64,000 bases of DNA from Acestrorhynchus altus (Eukaryota > Chordata > Actinopteri > Characiformes > Acestrorhynchidae), in contig CM067521.1 in the NCBI GenBank assembly GCA_034509495.1, positions 3,610,064 through 3,674,063 on the forward strand. Reading direction: 5' to 3'. Each line of letters opens with the position of its first letter. The first letter of the stretch is position 1. Shown piece by piece: positions 22,850 through 36,300 of the stretch. A program made the position numbers and the translations under genes. The notes below the pieces were generated by a model, which searched no databases, was not told the DNA's origin, and saw only the letters and a program-made list of their open reading frames with translations.

Positions 22850-24985
22850 GTGACCAACAGCAAGCCAGCCGTTGCGCATCATGAGCCTTTAAGAGAAACG
22901 TATTTTTTTGTGAAACCTCAGATTCACTGAAGTGCATATTGGAGCGAATATCTGTTGGTGTAATTTTACTGTCCATTCCGTTTTACCTGCTGTTTGTTTA
23001 GTTGAACCCGTCAGTGATGGACCTTAAAGCTCATTAGGCATTTAGTTCTTCTGGCTCTGTTGTGTGAAAACGCCCGGACGTTTCTGTCTTTCTTTTCTGA
23101 ATGTAACAGAGGTTTATTTACTGGAGGGTTCTGATGACTGGTACAGGTGTGGCTAGATTTTGGGGGGGGACCCCATACTTTTGTACATATGAATGCATGT
23201 ATGTAGAACATATGCACATGTGGTTTTTGAAAACTGAAATGTAAATTAAGTAATGCCAAGATTTGTACATTTCGTTTTAATTTATATGGTGTGGTTATAG
23301 AATTGTTATTTAATAGTAATTAAGCAGATTTAATTTAAGAGCTCTGCTGAGCGTTGAAAGGTTCAGAAAGTATCACTGCATATATGAGATGGGTTCTTAG
23401 CAGTTTAAAGTGGAACAGTAATGAAGTAGTCCCTTGGATAATTCACACACAGTAATGCAGAAAAGGTGTTTGTTTTTTAATGCCTGTGAAAACAGCTAAT
23501 TGTACCAAAAACATGTCTAAAACAGTATTTTCTCAGAAGGGAAATAAATACACTGTTGAGTCTCTGATGTTTTCCTGTGTTTTTCACTGAGTGAAGAGTA
23601 AAATGAGCCCCTTTTTTTTCTTTTGTATGTGCTTTTTATTTGAATTCATTTATTTACAAGTAAACATTCATTCAGTTCTATGTGATTCATGCTCTGAGCC
23701 ATAAAACAACCAATCAAAAAGCTATTAAAATCAATAGAAGGGTCATTTCTCCAGAATTGTATGTATTTGTATGTTTTCTTGTAAGATTTGCAGATTTTGT
23801 TTGTTTCTTTTTGCTTCAAGCACTTCAATAATCACAATCCACTATTTTAAAATTCATTTTGGCTCTGAAAGCAGCCTCCAGGGGATTTATAAATTTATTT
23901 ATTTTCTGCAAAATGGATCCACAGAAGGGCAATTCCAGAAAATGTGAAGGTGACTTGCTCTAGTTTCCCCAAGAATAAGAGAGCCGTTAAAGACTCTGAC
24001 AGCGAGCTTGTCTGCAGATCTGATGCCACTCTGCCTGCGTTATCGTGAAATCACCCTCCGCTGCCCTCTTACTGTCATTTTGAAGGTATTAAACAGGGGT
24101 GTTGCTTGATGTTTCGGAGGGCAGCGTACATTTTGGATATGATTTTATTCTGAAATATCAATAACTACCCTGTGTGGTGCTGCCCTTCATCATTATTGAT
24201 GAGCTCAGGTCTATGTATGTGTGTGGCATCAGTCAGTTACCAGTTTGATACCAGTTTCCCTGACTCAAATAGTCCACAATATATGCCCCCTGCCCCATAT
24301 ATTATGACAGTGTGGTCAACGTATTGTCAGAATCTAACTTTATTATAATATTTAAATTCAGGTTTGACTAAATTACAAATCAGTATCAAAATTAAAACAA
24401 AATCTTGAAAAGTTTAAAATACAGTCACTTTAAATGTAATGATTCAAAATATGAACAAAACAAATATTCTAATACATTGAGATGCACTAATATAAAATCT
24501 GGAACGCTTAAGAGCACTCATGATGCTCTCTCTCCTCTTAAGAAGAAGTTCTTTGCCTTTATTGCCGTGGTAATCAGCACGACCGGTCAGTGTACTGGCA
24601 GTACCTTGGACCCAAATCACCCGGAACTCATTTATTAGTTTCAACACAAACTTCACACCCTTCAGTGTTTCATGTTCGGTTATCAACCCCCTGAATGCTA
24701 TGGTTTCTTGAGCCCCAAGATTTCCATGCAGTTGACACTGGATGAGATGGAGTGATCAGCTTTGGGAAGAAACCTGGAGAGCGGGTCTGCTGTAGACCAG
24801 CAAGTTCAGGGTCAGCAATGTAGGAAACCACACACAAAAAACGGTAAGGAGTTGCTGGACTGATGTGTCAGTGTCAGTGTCAGTGATGATAATATTAGAG
24901 TGACATATGGATATTTATACTGGGATATAAACAGATAACCATATCACCCAGTCCATATCCCGCTCTGTATAAAACCCAACCTAGA
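22850..24985. other. Intergenic stretch without recognised gene
   Basis: AT-rich sequence between brpf3 and mon1b. The only open frames are short (under 90 codons), of low complexity and unlike any family I know. A fragment near 24900-24980 resembles the 58-bp satellite sequence of 4563-5446. Confidence 0.6.
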
Positions 24986-24987
24986 TA

Positions 24988-25523
24988 TACAGGGGTTGGA
25001 CAATGAAACTGAAACACCTGGTTTTAGATCACAATAATTGATTAGTATGGTGTACCAGGGCCTCCTTTTACGGCCAATACAGCGTCAGTTAGTCTTGGGA
25101 ATGACGTTTTTTGGATATAATCCGGGTTAACACCCGAACATCCCTTTCAGACAGCTTCCTCTTGCGTCCACAGTTAATCCTGTTGGATGTGGTTGGTCCT
25201 TCTTGGTGGTGCTGACGTTACCCTGGATACCGTGGCTCTTGATACATCACAAAGACTTGCTGTCTTGGTCATAGATGCGCCAGCAAGACATGCACCAACA
25301 GTTTGTCCTCTTTTGAACTCTGGTATGTCCCCCATAATGTTGTGTTCATTGCAATATTTTGAGCAAAACTGTGCTCTTACCTGCTAATTGAACCTTCACA
25401 CTCTGCTCTTACTGGTTCAATGTGCAATTAATGAAGATTGGCCACCAGGCTGCTCCAATTTAGCCATGAAACCTCCCCACACTACAATGACAGGTGTTTC
25501 AGTTTCATTGTCCAACCCCTGTA
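24988..25523. mobile_element. 536-bp Tc1-type MITE with perfect 33-bp inverted ends
   Basis: The left end 24988-25020 starts 'tacaggggttggacaatgaa'. The right end 25491-25523 is its exact reverse complement over 33 bases. TA dinucleotides at both outer edges fit Tc1/mariner target choice. The interior retains transposase scraps (for example, minus-strand text near 25080 and 25340) but no open gene. Perfect ends suggest a fairly recent insertion. Confidence 0.9.
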
Positions 25524-25529
25524 TATATC

Positions 25530-25545
25530 ACTGTATGTAAGCTTT

Positions 25546-25584
<39 letters not shown>

Positions 25585-26350
25585 CACCTTCAGACTTTGT
25601 GAACCCTTTACTTTTCTACATTTCTGCATAATTTTTAGTTAAAACTTCATCAGAAGTCCTTAAAGTAGTTATCAAGAACCAATCAAACAAATGAGACACA
25701 AATATTACACCTGCTCATTTATTTATTGAGTAAATGATCCAATATTACATACCTGTGGAGACAAAAGTATGTGAACTTTTTCTTTCAGTATCTGCTGTGA
25801 CGCCCTTGTACAGAAATAACTAATACATGTTTCTGGTAACTGATTAGTTCTGCACTAAGTTCAGTCCATTTCTCTGTTATGTTGATGGGTTTCCTTCCAT
25901 AAACTGCTTGCTTCAGGTTCTTCCACAACATTTCTATTGGATTACATCAGGACTTTGACAGGGCCATTCCAAAATATTAACTTTATTCTTCTTTAAACAT
26001 TCTTAGAACTTAGGGTCATTGTCTTTCTGCATGGCCCACATTCTCTTGAGATTCAGCTCACAGACAGGTTTTGACATTTTCCTTTAGAATGTGCTGGTGT
26101 AATTCAGAATGCCTTGTTCCACCAATAATGGCAAGCCATCCTGTCCCAGATGCAGCCCAAAAGACCACCACCACCATGTTTCACAGATGGGACAAGATGT
26201 TTATGCTGGAATGCAGTGTTTTCCTTTCTCCACAAACACTTTCTCATTTAACCCAAAAAGATCTATTTTGGTCTCATCTGTCCAAAAACATTGATCTAGT
26301 AGCGTTCTGGTTTGTAACCCTGTCATGCAATGTAGAAACTATTACATCTC
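25530..26350 (-). mobile_element. Tc1-like transposase fossil with flanking microsatellites
   Basis: After a (GT)n run at 25550-25582 comes 'agactttgtgaacccttt', then 'caaaagtatgtgaacttttt', the terminal style also seen at 59360. The plus strand near 26160 reads 'accaccaccatgtttcacag' and near 26270 'ggtctcatctgtccaaaaac', the complement of Tc1 transposase. (AT)n runs follow at 26353-26385 and 26439-26460. Confidence 0.65.
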
Positions 26351-26351
26351 A

Positions 26352-26395
<44 letters not shown>

Positions 26396-26994
26396 TTGCT
26401 TCAATCCATAATCATTATAGATATCAATATATATTGGTATATATATATATATATATATATTACACATAAAAATGACATACTTTAAACATTTTTTGTTTTG
26501 AATTTGATCAGTTTGCTTTATTGCTTTAGAAAACCAGAAATCTCGATGGTCAGATTATTAAACTATTTAATAAAGATCAAACATCTTATTAAAGTTGTCC
26601 AATTTCAGACACGTTTGCATGTTTATGCACTTAATATTAGGTCAAGTGTTTCTCATCTTCCTCCTGACAATACCTCGTAGATCGTCTATGGGCTTCAAGT
26701 CAGGAGAGCTGGGTGACCAGTCAAGCGCAGTAATATCGTGGTTATGATCATTTGGTGTAAGTTTGGCTCGGTGTAACTGCTGGGAGACACTGTTTACGCT
26801 GAATGTTTACATCACTGCAGTGGCTCTGATTGGACCAACACCATCAGATGAGCCTCCTTTCAGTTGTAGTTATATTCATTGTGTGTAGAGTGACATTTCA
26901 AGGTTTTGTTTGTTTGTTTTTTCTGATCAGTTTGGCTTATAGCTCACGAAAATCCACGAATCCAAAATTTGATTAAGTTACTAATCACAGCATC

Positions 26995-27205
26995 AACTTC
27001 TTCTTTCGGCTGCTCCCTTTAGAGGTCGCCACAGCAGATAATCTGCCTCCATCTTACCCTATCCCCTGCCTCCTCTACTGCTACACCAACCATCTCCAAG
27101 TCCACCTTCACTACATCCATAAACCTCTGAGCTCTTCCTCTCAGCATCTTCATCTCCGACACCTCCAGAGCCACCGTCTCCAAACCATACATCATAGCAG
27201 GTCTC
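26995..27205 (-). mobile_element. Non-LTR retrotransposon C-terminal fragment
   Basis: The minus strand encodes MMYGLETVAL, then RFMDVVKVDLEMVGV and RVRWRQIICCGD. These are the closing motifs of common fish LINE reverse transcriptases, followed by the 3' tail 'tagaggtcgccacagcagat' read in reverse. Only about 60 codons remain. Confidence 0.75.
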
Positions 27206-27209
27206 ACTA

Positions 27210-28700
27210 CTGTCTTTTAATCACAATATCAACTATAAAACAATGAAACTTGAAATATAACATTTTCAATGTAATGAATATGAAACATTCGTGGTGTGGT
27301 AGCCTCCCACCCAGAGGAGGGGGAGTATTGGAGGTCTGCTATATTCCAAACATAGCACTGATCATTATGGTAAAAATTAAAACTGAAAAAGCTTCTTTAA
27401 TTGTAAATCATTACCTGCCGTGGGACATTTTAAATGCCTACATGGTAAAAATCAGAGGAGCTCTGAAAGATTTATTACAGCACCTTTCTTTATTACAGAC
27501 GTGTCAGGAACAGACTTAGAGTTTCCAAAAGAAACAAAACAAGCAGAAAACATTTTACTTTACTCTTTCCACTGTTTATCTTTGCTCTTTGCAGCCAGTG
27601 GTCATCAAGTACATGATGTTCGTTTCTCCAAAAGCCACCTCGACACAGTTAAAAGCTGTAATCAGGTTTTGCCTGTACATGCAAAATGTGTAACTGCAGT
27701 AAATGACAGACTGAGCAACTGCTAGCAATTTACACTAGCAAAACCCACTCCATAGTGCTAGATCCAAAATAATGTCATGGACATTGCAGAACCATAAGAC
27801 TGAGATGATCATGTATTTAAATACACTTTACAACACATAACTACAACTTATTTTTCAACTCAAATGGAAATAAGCCAGTTCTCAAAGTGGTCAAACCCGT
27901 TTCAGTTGCACAGCAGGTGAAAGAAAAGGAAACAGAAAACATTTCAAGAAAACAAAAAGAAAGACAAAAATGTACTTAATGATATAAGTACCAACTAAAG
28001 ACCTTTTCTGTGTAAGACAGTTTGTTCCAGCTACAGTTACAAAGCATTTGTTGAGATTTTCTTAATCTGTTTCTGCTACAAGATTTGTCTTTGGTTTCGA
28101 ACTGGGTGCGCAAATTTCTTTTGTGAAATACTGCTCATATCTAATGTCAAATATGACAGTACATGAACACAGTAGATGCTATAAAAGCTTTGCAAGGAAA
28201 TGAAGCACAGTTCAAGGACAGATCCATTATATGTCCCATCTAATCTCCACAGAACAGGGCACTCTGGAGATGTGCACGAGTTAAGCATCAGTTAAAGAGG
28301 TATAAAGCCCTCAGAACTGACAGAGGAGCAGTGGAGTGATGGAGCTCCTTCCAGTACCTTTGGAATGAGTCAAAATAGAGTTTGTGATCCAGAACTAACA
28401 ATACATCATCTTTACTGACCCCACTAATGCTCTTGTGACTGAATGCAATCAAATTCTCAGATCAACTTACCAATAACTAGTGTAATATTCTAATAGAAGT
28501 CACTGGAAAGTGCTGAATTCTGTCAAGAACTGTAAGGTTCTGACATTTACTGACAATTATTTACATATTCTTATTCTGTGACTAGTAAACATTGTGATGT
28601 GTGTGTTTAAGTTGTTTACATCTTATTATCAGAATGCAGATGGAACCTTATAGCTCCAAGAGGACGTAGTCTTTCATTTGCATCACACACGTTTTTTTAC
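27210..28700. other. Intergenic stretch without recognised gene
   Basis: AT-rich DNA downstream of mon1b. Short open frames (up to about 100 codons) show no known motif and no splice-compatible conservation that I can recognise. The right part may belong to the mon1b 3' UTR if a poly(A) site beyond 28704 is used. Confidence 0.55.
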
Positions 28701-28703
28701 ACG

Positions 28704-28709
28704 TTTATT
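28704..28709 (-). promoter_or_regulatory. mon1b: Candidate poly(A) signal of mon1b
   Basis: AATAAA on the minus strand (TTTATT on plus) about 380 bp past the mon1b stop codon. It is the first good hexamer downstream. Position and orientation fit, but use is not proven. Confidence 0.45.
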
Positions 28710-29089
28710 CACAGAATTCATTCATAAATGAGATCCGAGACATAATTCCAACACATTTCCCTGGAAAGAAGAGACAAACAGGTTGAAATTATTGTCCATG
28801 ATAATCTACTCCGTGCTACGGATGCAGCAGAGAGAGGTGAGGTTGAAGATGCTGGAGTTCGTCTTTAAGAAAACAATCATTTGAGACAGTCCAGGCTGTT
28901 TCTAGTGAACAGAAGGATGCAGGTCTTCCAGGGCTACTGAAGATCAGGGCACAGTTTGGGCAAAGATTTGAAATGATCAAGCCGGTCCATGTGGATCTGA
29001 AATGCAGACAGTGTAGGAAGTCAGTATGGGGTGAGCGAGGCCACTGGGGTCAGCAGGGGGATCGGGGTGAAACAGGACTATGTTGTAGA

Positions 29090-30286
29090 TCAGAGGGCAG
29101 GCAGAAAGCCGTTATCTGTGGAGTCCGACTGACCACTCTTACCTCCTCTGGAGCTTTTAGGGTTGGGGGTGGTGGAGTATTTTGGTGGGTAACGAATAAA
29201 CAAGCGGTCTTCCTCTTTCTTCACCCACCGCAGCAGCTTGGTGATGGCATTAATAGCGCAGGCCTTTGTCACAAGGGGACTGAAGCATGTATACAACTCA
29301 AACTTGCTTGTAACCTGCCATGGACAGATCCACAAATGACTGTTATTGTATTGTATGGCACCTAAAATCTAGTCAGTACAGTTAAAAGTACAGCCAAAGA
29401 GTTCTCTATACACATACAGTGACATGAACAGGTGTCTGAATAAACGTTTCACTTTCATAGCAGACTAGCAGGCGATATGACGAAACATGACACTGGATAA
29501 ATAAATGTCTTTTGTAAAATGTAAAATTCATAGAATGAATTTTTTGAAGAACAGCCTAATAAACAAAAGAACCAAACCTAACAGCTAGTATTTCCTCCTT
29601 TGACTTGAAATGGTCTACATCTCTGACATCAACTGAAAGATATTCCCACTCCTCCATGTGGAATTCTCTCAGCTTCGGTCTCTGTAAGTCTTGGTCCTCA
29701 AGCCCCCCGATACAATAATGATTTCATAATGGTTTCTTTGCGCTCAAATGTCTTCAGGTACTGCGCCCAATAATGCAACTTTAGATTCATCTGTGCACAG
29801 TGTTCCAGACGTCCTGCTCTTTGTCCAGATGTTTTCTGGCAAACTTCAATCTTGCCCTGATGAAAGTGGACTGATTTCTAATTGGAGATCTTTTAAAACC
29901 CCAGAGAGCTCTTTGGATCCCACTTACTTCCACAATCAAGAGCAAACCAAACTAATGTCTGAGGTTCAAATAAGACCAACAAAGTCCTCTCCAATAGTGC
30001 TGATCATTTTCATCTGCTGTGCTGATTCTAATTTTAGACATTTTAAGTTTTAATAAATGTGTCCTAACTTTTTTTTTTTTACAACTGACAGTTTTATATC
30101 ACAGTTATATCACCTCTATCTCTTCATGTAGTTTGGATGAAGATCAAATGTCTATATGTTAAAAAAAGACAAAGGGGTTCGTGGGGTTCGCATATGAACC
30201 TCCTGTGTTCTGGAACATAGAATAATGGACGAATTGACATTTAGTGGATCTGAGATGGGCACACAAGGAGACACTTTTTGATGGCA

Positions 30287-30328
<42 letters not shown>

Positions 30329-33300
30329 TTATAATTATTTAATCAATAGTTAATCAATTACATAAATAACTGCCAGCTGCAGCCCTGCATGACCAGAGTT
30401 AGTAAACCCTTACCCACGCCAGCAGTGTCTCTCTCTCAGCCACATGGTATATGAGTTTGAGTGGCCGTGAAGTGCTGTGTATTCGACTGTGTAAATCTCT
30501 GTACAAGTCCAGGAGCCTCAGCTTCTCCTGATCAGTGTTGTATGGAGCCTCCATCTCAGGGCTAAGAAACACAAAAGCATTCACAAACACACTGATTCAA
30601 AATAACATTCCCACCAAATATGGAAATTGTACACTTTCAACTTAAATACAAAGAATAGCTGCTAACAGCTGAAGCAGAAATGGGCTAAACATTTCCCTCA
30701 TTCCAAAATGTGTCACCCTGCGTATTTAAGGTGGTAGTAACTTCTGGATCCTGCAGGATGATGGAGCTATAAATACCTGCAGAGTGTGTGATGGGATTGA
30801 TAGATTGAGAAGAGGTGGTTCAGTGCCGTGAACATCTCGTTGGATGTGTGGAAAATGGGTCACAAATCAGATGTTAATGACTAATGGCTAAAAGAAGTGA
30901 TGTCATTGGCTTATCAAAGGCCACAGTGTGAAAGAAAGAGCTGAATCTACCAGAAATCTGTCAGAATCCCAGTCTACAGGACATTTTCCACAGATTCGTG
31001 GACCAAAGACCAAACTGGCATGTTTCATGGCTTGGGAATGAAAATCCCTTCTAGGCAAGAATTGCTTCTAGAAGTCAATGCAGGTCCTTCACAACCAATT
31101 TCTGAAAGAACACATAAAACATATGGAGCAGAGAAGATTTCATGTTATATCTGAGCAGATGAATCTGGTTTCTGCCTGTATGTGCAGAAAAGGTATGTTT
31201 GGAGAAAGAATGGGATAGAACTTCATGACAAGAACACCTCTCCAACCCTTAAGATGTGGGTGGATCAACCATGCTTTGGGGTTGTGATAGTAGGAAAAAC
31301 AAATGCAAGGTGACCCAAGTTTTGCTTCGGGGGCCATTTGGGATAAAAGGGGAAAAACAAAACTTTGATGGAAGCTGCACGTAAGTATATAACCATTTCT
31401 GATCAAATCTTATTAAAGGAAAAACGCTCTCAATAAAAATGATTCCAGAATCCTGTAATCGTCATCTCTGATGGCATAAATAAACTAAATTAAGAAATCT
31501 TATGACTTCTGTAAAATTCATGTGACCCTATGAAGGTTAATTGGGCTCTACAATAGACCAGGTCAGCTGCTGATCACAATGTCAGATGTGAAGTATCCTC
31601 ACAGCTGTCCACATCAGGAGTGTGTGATGAGACTAGAGCTGGAGAACCCAGAAAAAAGGGTTTTCCACAGGATTGAAACAGAACATTATTTTAAAAACTA
31701 AACTCTATTCCCTTATTTTAAATACTCTAAACTCTATTCCCTGCTGTCTATATCCCGATAAAGAGATAAATATTGACACACAGTGCATATAGAAAGGGAG
31801 AGAAGGCTCTTTGCAAATTCATTAACAATAAAACAAAAATATAACGTGTATATAAGTTTTCACAGCCCAAACTCTGTACTTTTTTGAAGCACCTTTGGCA
31901 GCAATTACAGCCTTAACTCTTTTTGAGCACGATGCTACAAACTCGACACACTACATTTACGGCATTTAACTCCAGACAGGCGGTCGTGTGCCTTTTAATG
32001 AAGAGTGGCCATACAGGCCTGATCGGTGGAGTGCTTCTGGAACCTTCTGGAAGGTTCTCCTCTCTCTACAGAGCAACGTTGGAGCTCTGTCAGAGTGACC
32101 ACTGGGTTCTTATTCCCCTCCTTGACTAAGGCCCTTCTACCATGATCACCATGATATTTGACAGAGATTTGGGCTCTACATGCCACCACTTTGGATTTGA
32201 AATGAAATAACAGATTGAATTGCAGGCTTTCAGCTGAATGAGGAGGCTTTGTAGAAAAGTGGTTGCAATTTATAAAAAGTTCAGAGGAAATATTTTGTTC
32301 GGAATCAGAATTTGATTTCAAGTGCAATGTGGTAGCGTGCAGAGCCCAAATCACTGTCCAAATATTTATGGGCTGTAGATATAAATTTTGATATATCTAT
32401 TTTCAGTGCTGCCATTTGAAATGCCTTACCATATTAAAATAAATCAAAGACTGGAGGTTGGCTTTACCTGGTGAACTGTGTCAGCTGGCGGTGGTTGTCT
32501 GGGACGTCAAATGGTTTGTACATAAAATGCCTTAGATCAGACACTCCAACCTGGCTCACACTGTAGGACTGGGCTTTGGCTATGGAGCTCAAAGCATTCT
32601 GGGCCAGCATTGCCTCCTCTATCTTCCTTTTACATTCGGCCACAGCGTAAAATGCCTCTTTGTCCGTGGACAGCAGCAGCAGGCAGACAGTGCAGTTGGG
32701 TGGGTCCAGATACGAAATATATGCATAAAAATAACAGTCTGGGTTAAAGCTTGGCAGACAGATCGGCGTCCAGATTTCCCCAGCCTGGAAGGCCGAAGAG
32801 GCACCGATGAGGTTAAGCAGAAGGTGGAGGTCTGCAGGGTCAAGCCGGGCATCTTCAATGACCATCTTCTCCTGGACAATGGTCAGCAGCTGGTTTTTAG
32901 CTATGAGGATGGAGAAGACCAGGTTTGGAGTAATGGCCTTTTGCAGAATCTGGCTAAGTGAGTCCCTAAAGGACGAGGAAATGGGCAGGCAGTGCACAGC
33001 CGAGAGCAAAAAGCTCGGGTCAGAGTCCACCAGGTTAAGCAGGCCATCCAGAATCTTCTCTGAACCGGCCAGCAGGCGGCGCAAATCATAATTCTTCTTG
33101 TGCTCGAAGATGCGTGCGATGCTAGCTTGTGTTAGCATGCTAACGATCTGGTTATAAACGTAAAGCAGCTCGTCCCGAAGCTGCTGCTCAGACTGCCGGC
33201 TGCTGGAGACGGACACGAGCACCAATGGGCCCTGCTGCATAAACACCACCGTGTGCTCATCTACAGCCAGAAGGGTAAAAAAAAACACAAAGGATCAATC

Positions 33301-36300
33301 AACAAAGGAACCACTGTTGAACATGAAACATACATAATACTTTTCTGTTTTCACTGTTATTTTCACGTATGCTGCAGGCCAGCGGTGTCCAACTGTTTCC
33401 ACAACAGGCCAACATGGCTGCACGTTTTCATTCTAAACAACCAGAATCAACATGCTTAACTCTTAATAACGGCGAGCCACACTTTGCGGGCAGTTACATA
33501 CTGTTTTATAGGCTTCAATTCAGCTAAAATTTGTTTCCAGCTGAATTACATCTCAGTTTAAAGGAACTTCCAGTGCAACAGCAAGAAGGGGCAGGACTGA
33601 TGACATCACTGACCACGGTACATGAGAAGGGAGGGGCTGTATACTCTGTTTTTTGCTCTGCTCACATGGGGTTCAAATTTCAGAATAAAAGTCCTGAGAA
33701 TGGATAACACTGATAAACACATTAATAACATAAATAATACAGTATATTCAGGTTGTTGTTTTTTTTGGACCACCGTCAACTCCTTTGAAGAACCTATTAT
33801 TAACATCAATGTCAATCTAATTATTACAAATAACTAAGTTACTGCATTTTCAGATCAGCAACACTCTGGATGATCAGTTTCCAACCAGATTTCTGAGATG
33901 TAGTGTTCTTAGTCCTGATAAGCAACAAAACAAGTACAAAACAAGTAAATGTTGATCAAAACATGGTCAAATTCATTTAAAATTCAGATTGTTCATTTTT
34001 ACACCTCAAATAAAGACAATTCTGAGTAGACTACGATATCCTGAAAATAACAATATCTGGCTTGTGTGACTGTCTCCAATAAGTACTTTTCTAACGTTTT
34101 GGTGAATAAAAGTACGTCAAACTATAAAAACATCCTACAAGATTAGTTTAGGGTTCTAAAGGTTAATGAATTGGCTGAATGAATTGTCTACAAACAACTG
34201 ATCACATGCTTCCATTTGGTAGGAATTAAATCCTGCAGCCACATCGGCCTGATGAGGGTTTGACACCCCTGCTGTAGGCCTTCTGCATCTTGTCTGAAAG
34301 CAGCTCAGATGTCAGTGATTCAGTTAGTGATGGCTCCAATCCAACTCTCAGTATCGTATCAGCTTGATATCATCAGTTTTGCTCACATTTTTGCTTATAA
34401 CCTGGTGCAAAAGGAGAACAGAATATTATAGGGACTAGATCAAGAGAAGCAAATGAGGAGAGGAAGGGGTCAAACAGAACCAGTAGTCAACTCGGGTCTT
34501 TAATGGTGACAAGAAATTAAACCATCACAAAAGATCAATCCCAGTGAGCTGCAGTAAAATCAGATATTACAAGAGAAGAGAAGAGAAGAGAAGAGAAGAG
34601 AAGAGAAGAGAAGAGAAGAGAAGAGAAATTGTGTTTTGTTTTCTCACAACTTTAAGGTTAAAAAAAGTTTGGACTCTTTTTTTTTTCATTGCGTTTCATG
34701 CTCCTGTTTTTCTGCTGTACATTCCAAATTATTATGCAAACTGTATTTTCTCTGATTTTCCTAAATGGACAATGCAAATGGCAGAATTATTTCAAAAAAG
34801 AATTATAGGATGTTAGAAAACTTGACATGGTCACTTGTTGAATCTGCAGCATTTAGAAGTTACATTTATTGAAATCAAAAGCTATTTCAATCAACAGGAC
34901 CCCTTCTTTGAAATCACCTTCACAATTCTTACATCCATTGAACTTGAGTTTTTGGACAGTTTCTGCTTGAATTCCTTTGCAGGATGTCAGAACAGCCGCC
35001 CAGAGCTGCTGCTCTGATGTCAACTGCCTCCCACCCTCAATGGTTGAGGATATTCCAAAGATTTCTCTCCTTTGATGCCATAGCAGCCAATGACACAGAT
35101 GTATTCTTTGCAGCGTGAGATGGTGCCTTGTCATGCATGAAGATTTTGTTATTGGAAGGCACAATTCTTTTTGTACCATGGAAGAAAGTGGTCAGTCAGA
35201 AACTGATGTTATTTTCATACCAGCCCTCTCCCCGTGGTTCCAACCCAAACCATGACTGCGCCACCTCAAGACTGAGTCGCAGTCTTGTTGGGACCTGGTG
35301 GCCATCCACCAACCATCCACTACCCCATCCACCAGGACCATCATGGATGCACGGCATTCATCAGTAAACAAGACTGTTTGAGGATTAGTTTTCATGCATG
35401 TCTGGACTCACTGCAACTGTTTATACTAGTGAGCATTGTTTAGGGGTGGCCGAATAAATGGTTTATGCACAACAGCAAGCCTCTGGAGGATCCTACACCT
35501 TGAGGTTGGAGAGACTCCAGAGATACCAGCAGATTCAAATATTAGTTTTGCTGCTTTGTAAAAGGCATTTTAGCAGCTGCTCTCTTAAACTGATAAATTG
35601 TCAGAAACATTCCTCATTTTGCCTTTATCTGAACAAACCCATCTGTGCTCTGAATCAGCAACAAATCTCTTCAAAATATCACACTTAGGTTTTCGTAAAA
35701 TATCTAATGTTTTAATAGTGCAATACCTTGTCCAAGTATTTGAGGCCTTTCAGAAATCCTTTTTCTTTCCCATATTGCTTGAAACCTGTGGCTTAATCAT
35801 GTGGAACATCTTTTCTAAGCAGTTTTATTTGAAAGAAAGGGAGGAAAAGGAGGAAATGTGTCCACCAGATAATTAACATTACTTCAATACCCGAGTAATA
35901 GAACAGAGATGTAGGGGTCCAGTGTCCCCTAACCATGTATAAGTAGTTTGACCAGAGGAGGATGGGTCCTCCCCTTGTGAGCCTGGTTCCTCCCAAGGTT
36001 TCTTCCTCCAGCTGAGGGAGTTTTTCCTTGCCACTGTCGCCATGTGGCTTGCTCACTAGGGGATCTGTCATTTATACATTCTGTTTCTGTTTTAACCTTC
36101 CCTATTTATTTATTTATTTATTTATTTAATTTCTGTGAAGCTGCTCTGTGACAACTTCAGTTGTGAAGAGCGCTATAAAAAATAAATTTTGATTTTGATT
36201 TGATTTTTGAAAGTACTGCAGAAAAAGGTAAAACGTGAAACATTAAGGAAAATGAGTGTAAAACAAATAACAGAAACCTTTGTGAGAAAAAATACTCTGT

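Larger units (their letters stand above)
20236..22850 (+). other. brpf3: brpf3 3' flank / probable 3' UTR with repeats
   Basis: No further coding exon follows the TAG at 20233-20235. An AATAAA hexamer at about 22803 ('taaataaagcat') is a possible poly(A) signal, and others occur near 23540, so the 3' end cannot be fixed. The stretch holds a Tc1 fossil (21189-21650), a composite repeat (21790-22155) and a (CTG)n run at 22158-22190. Confidence 0.4.
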
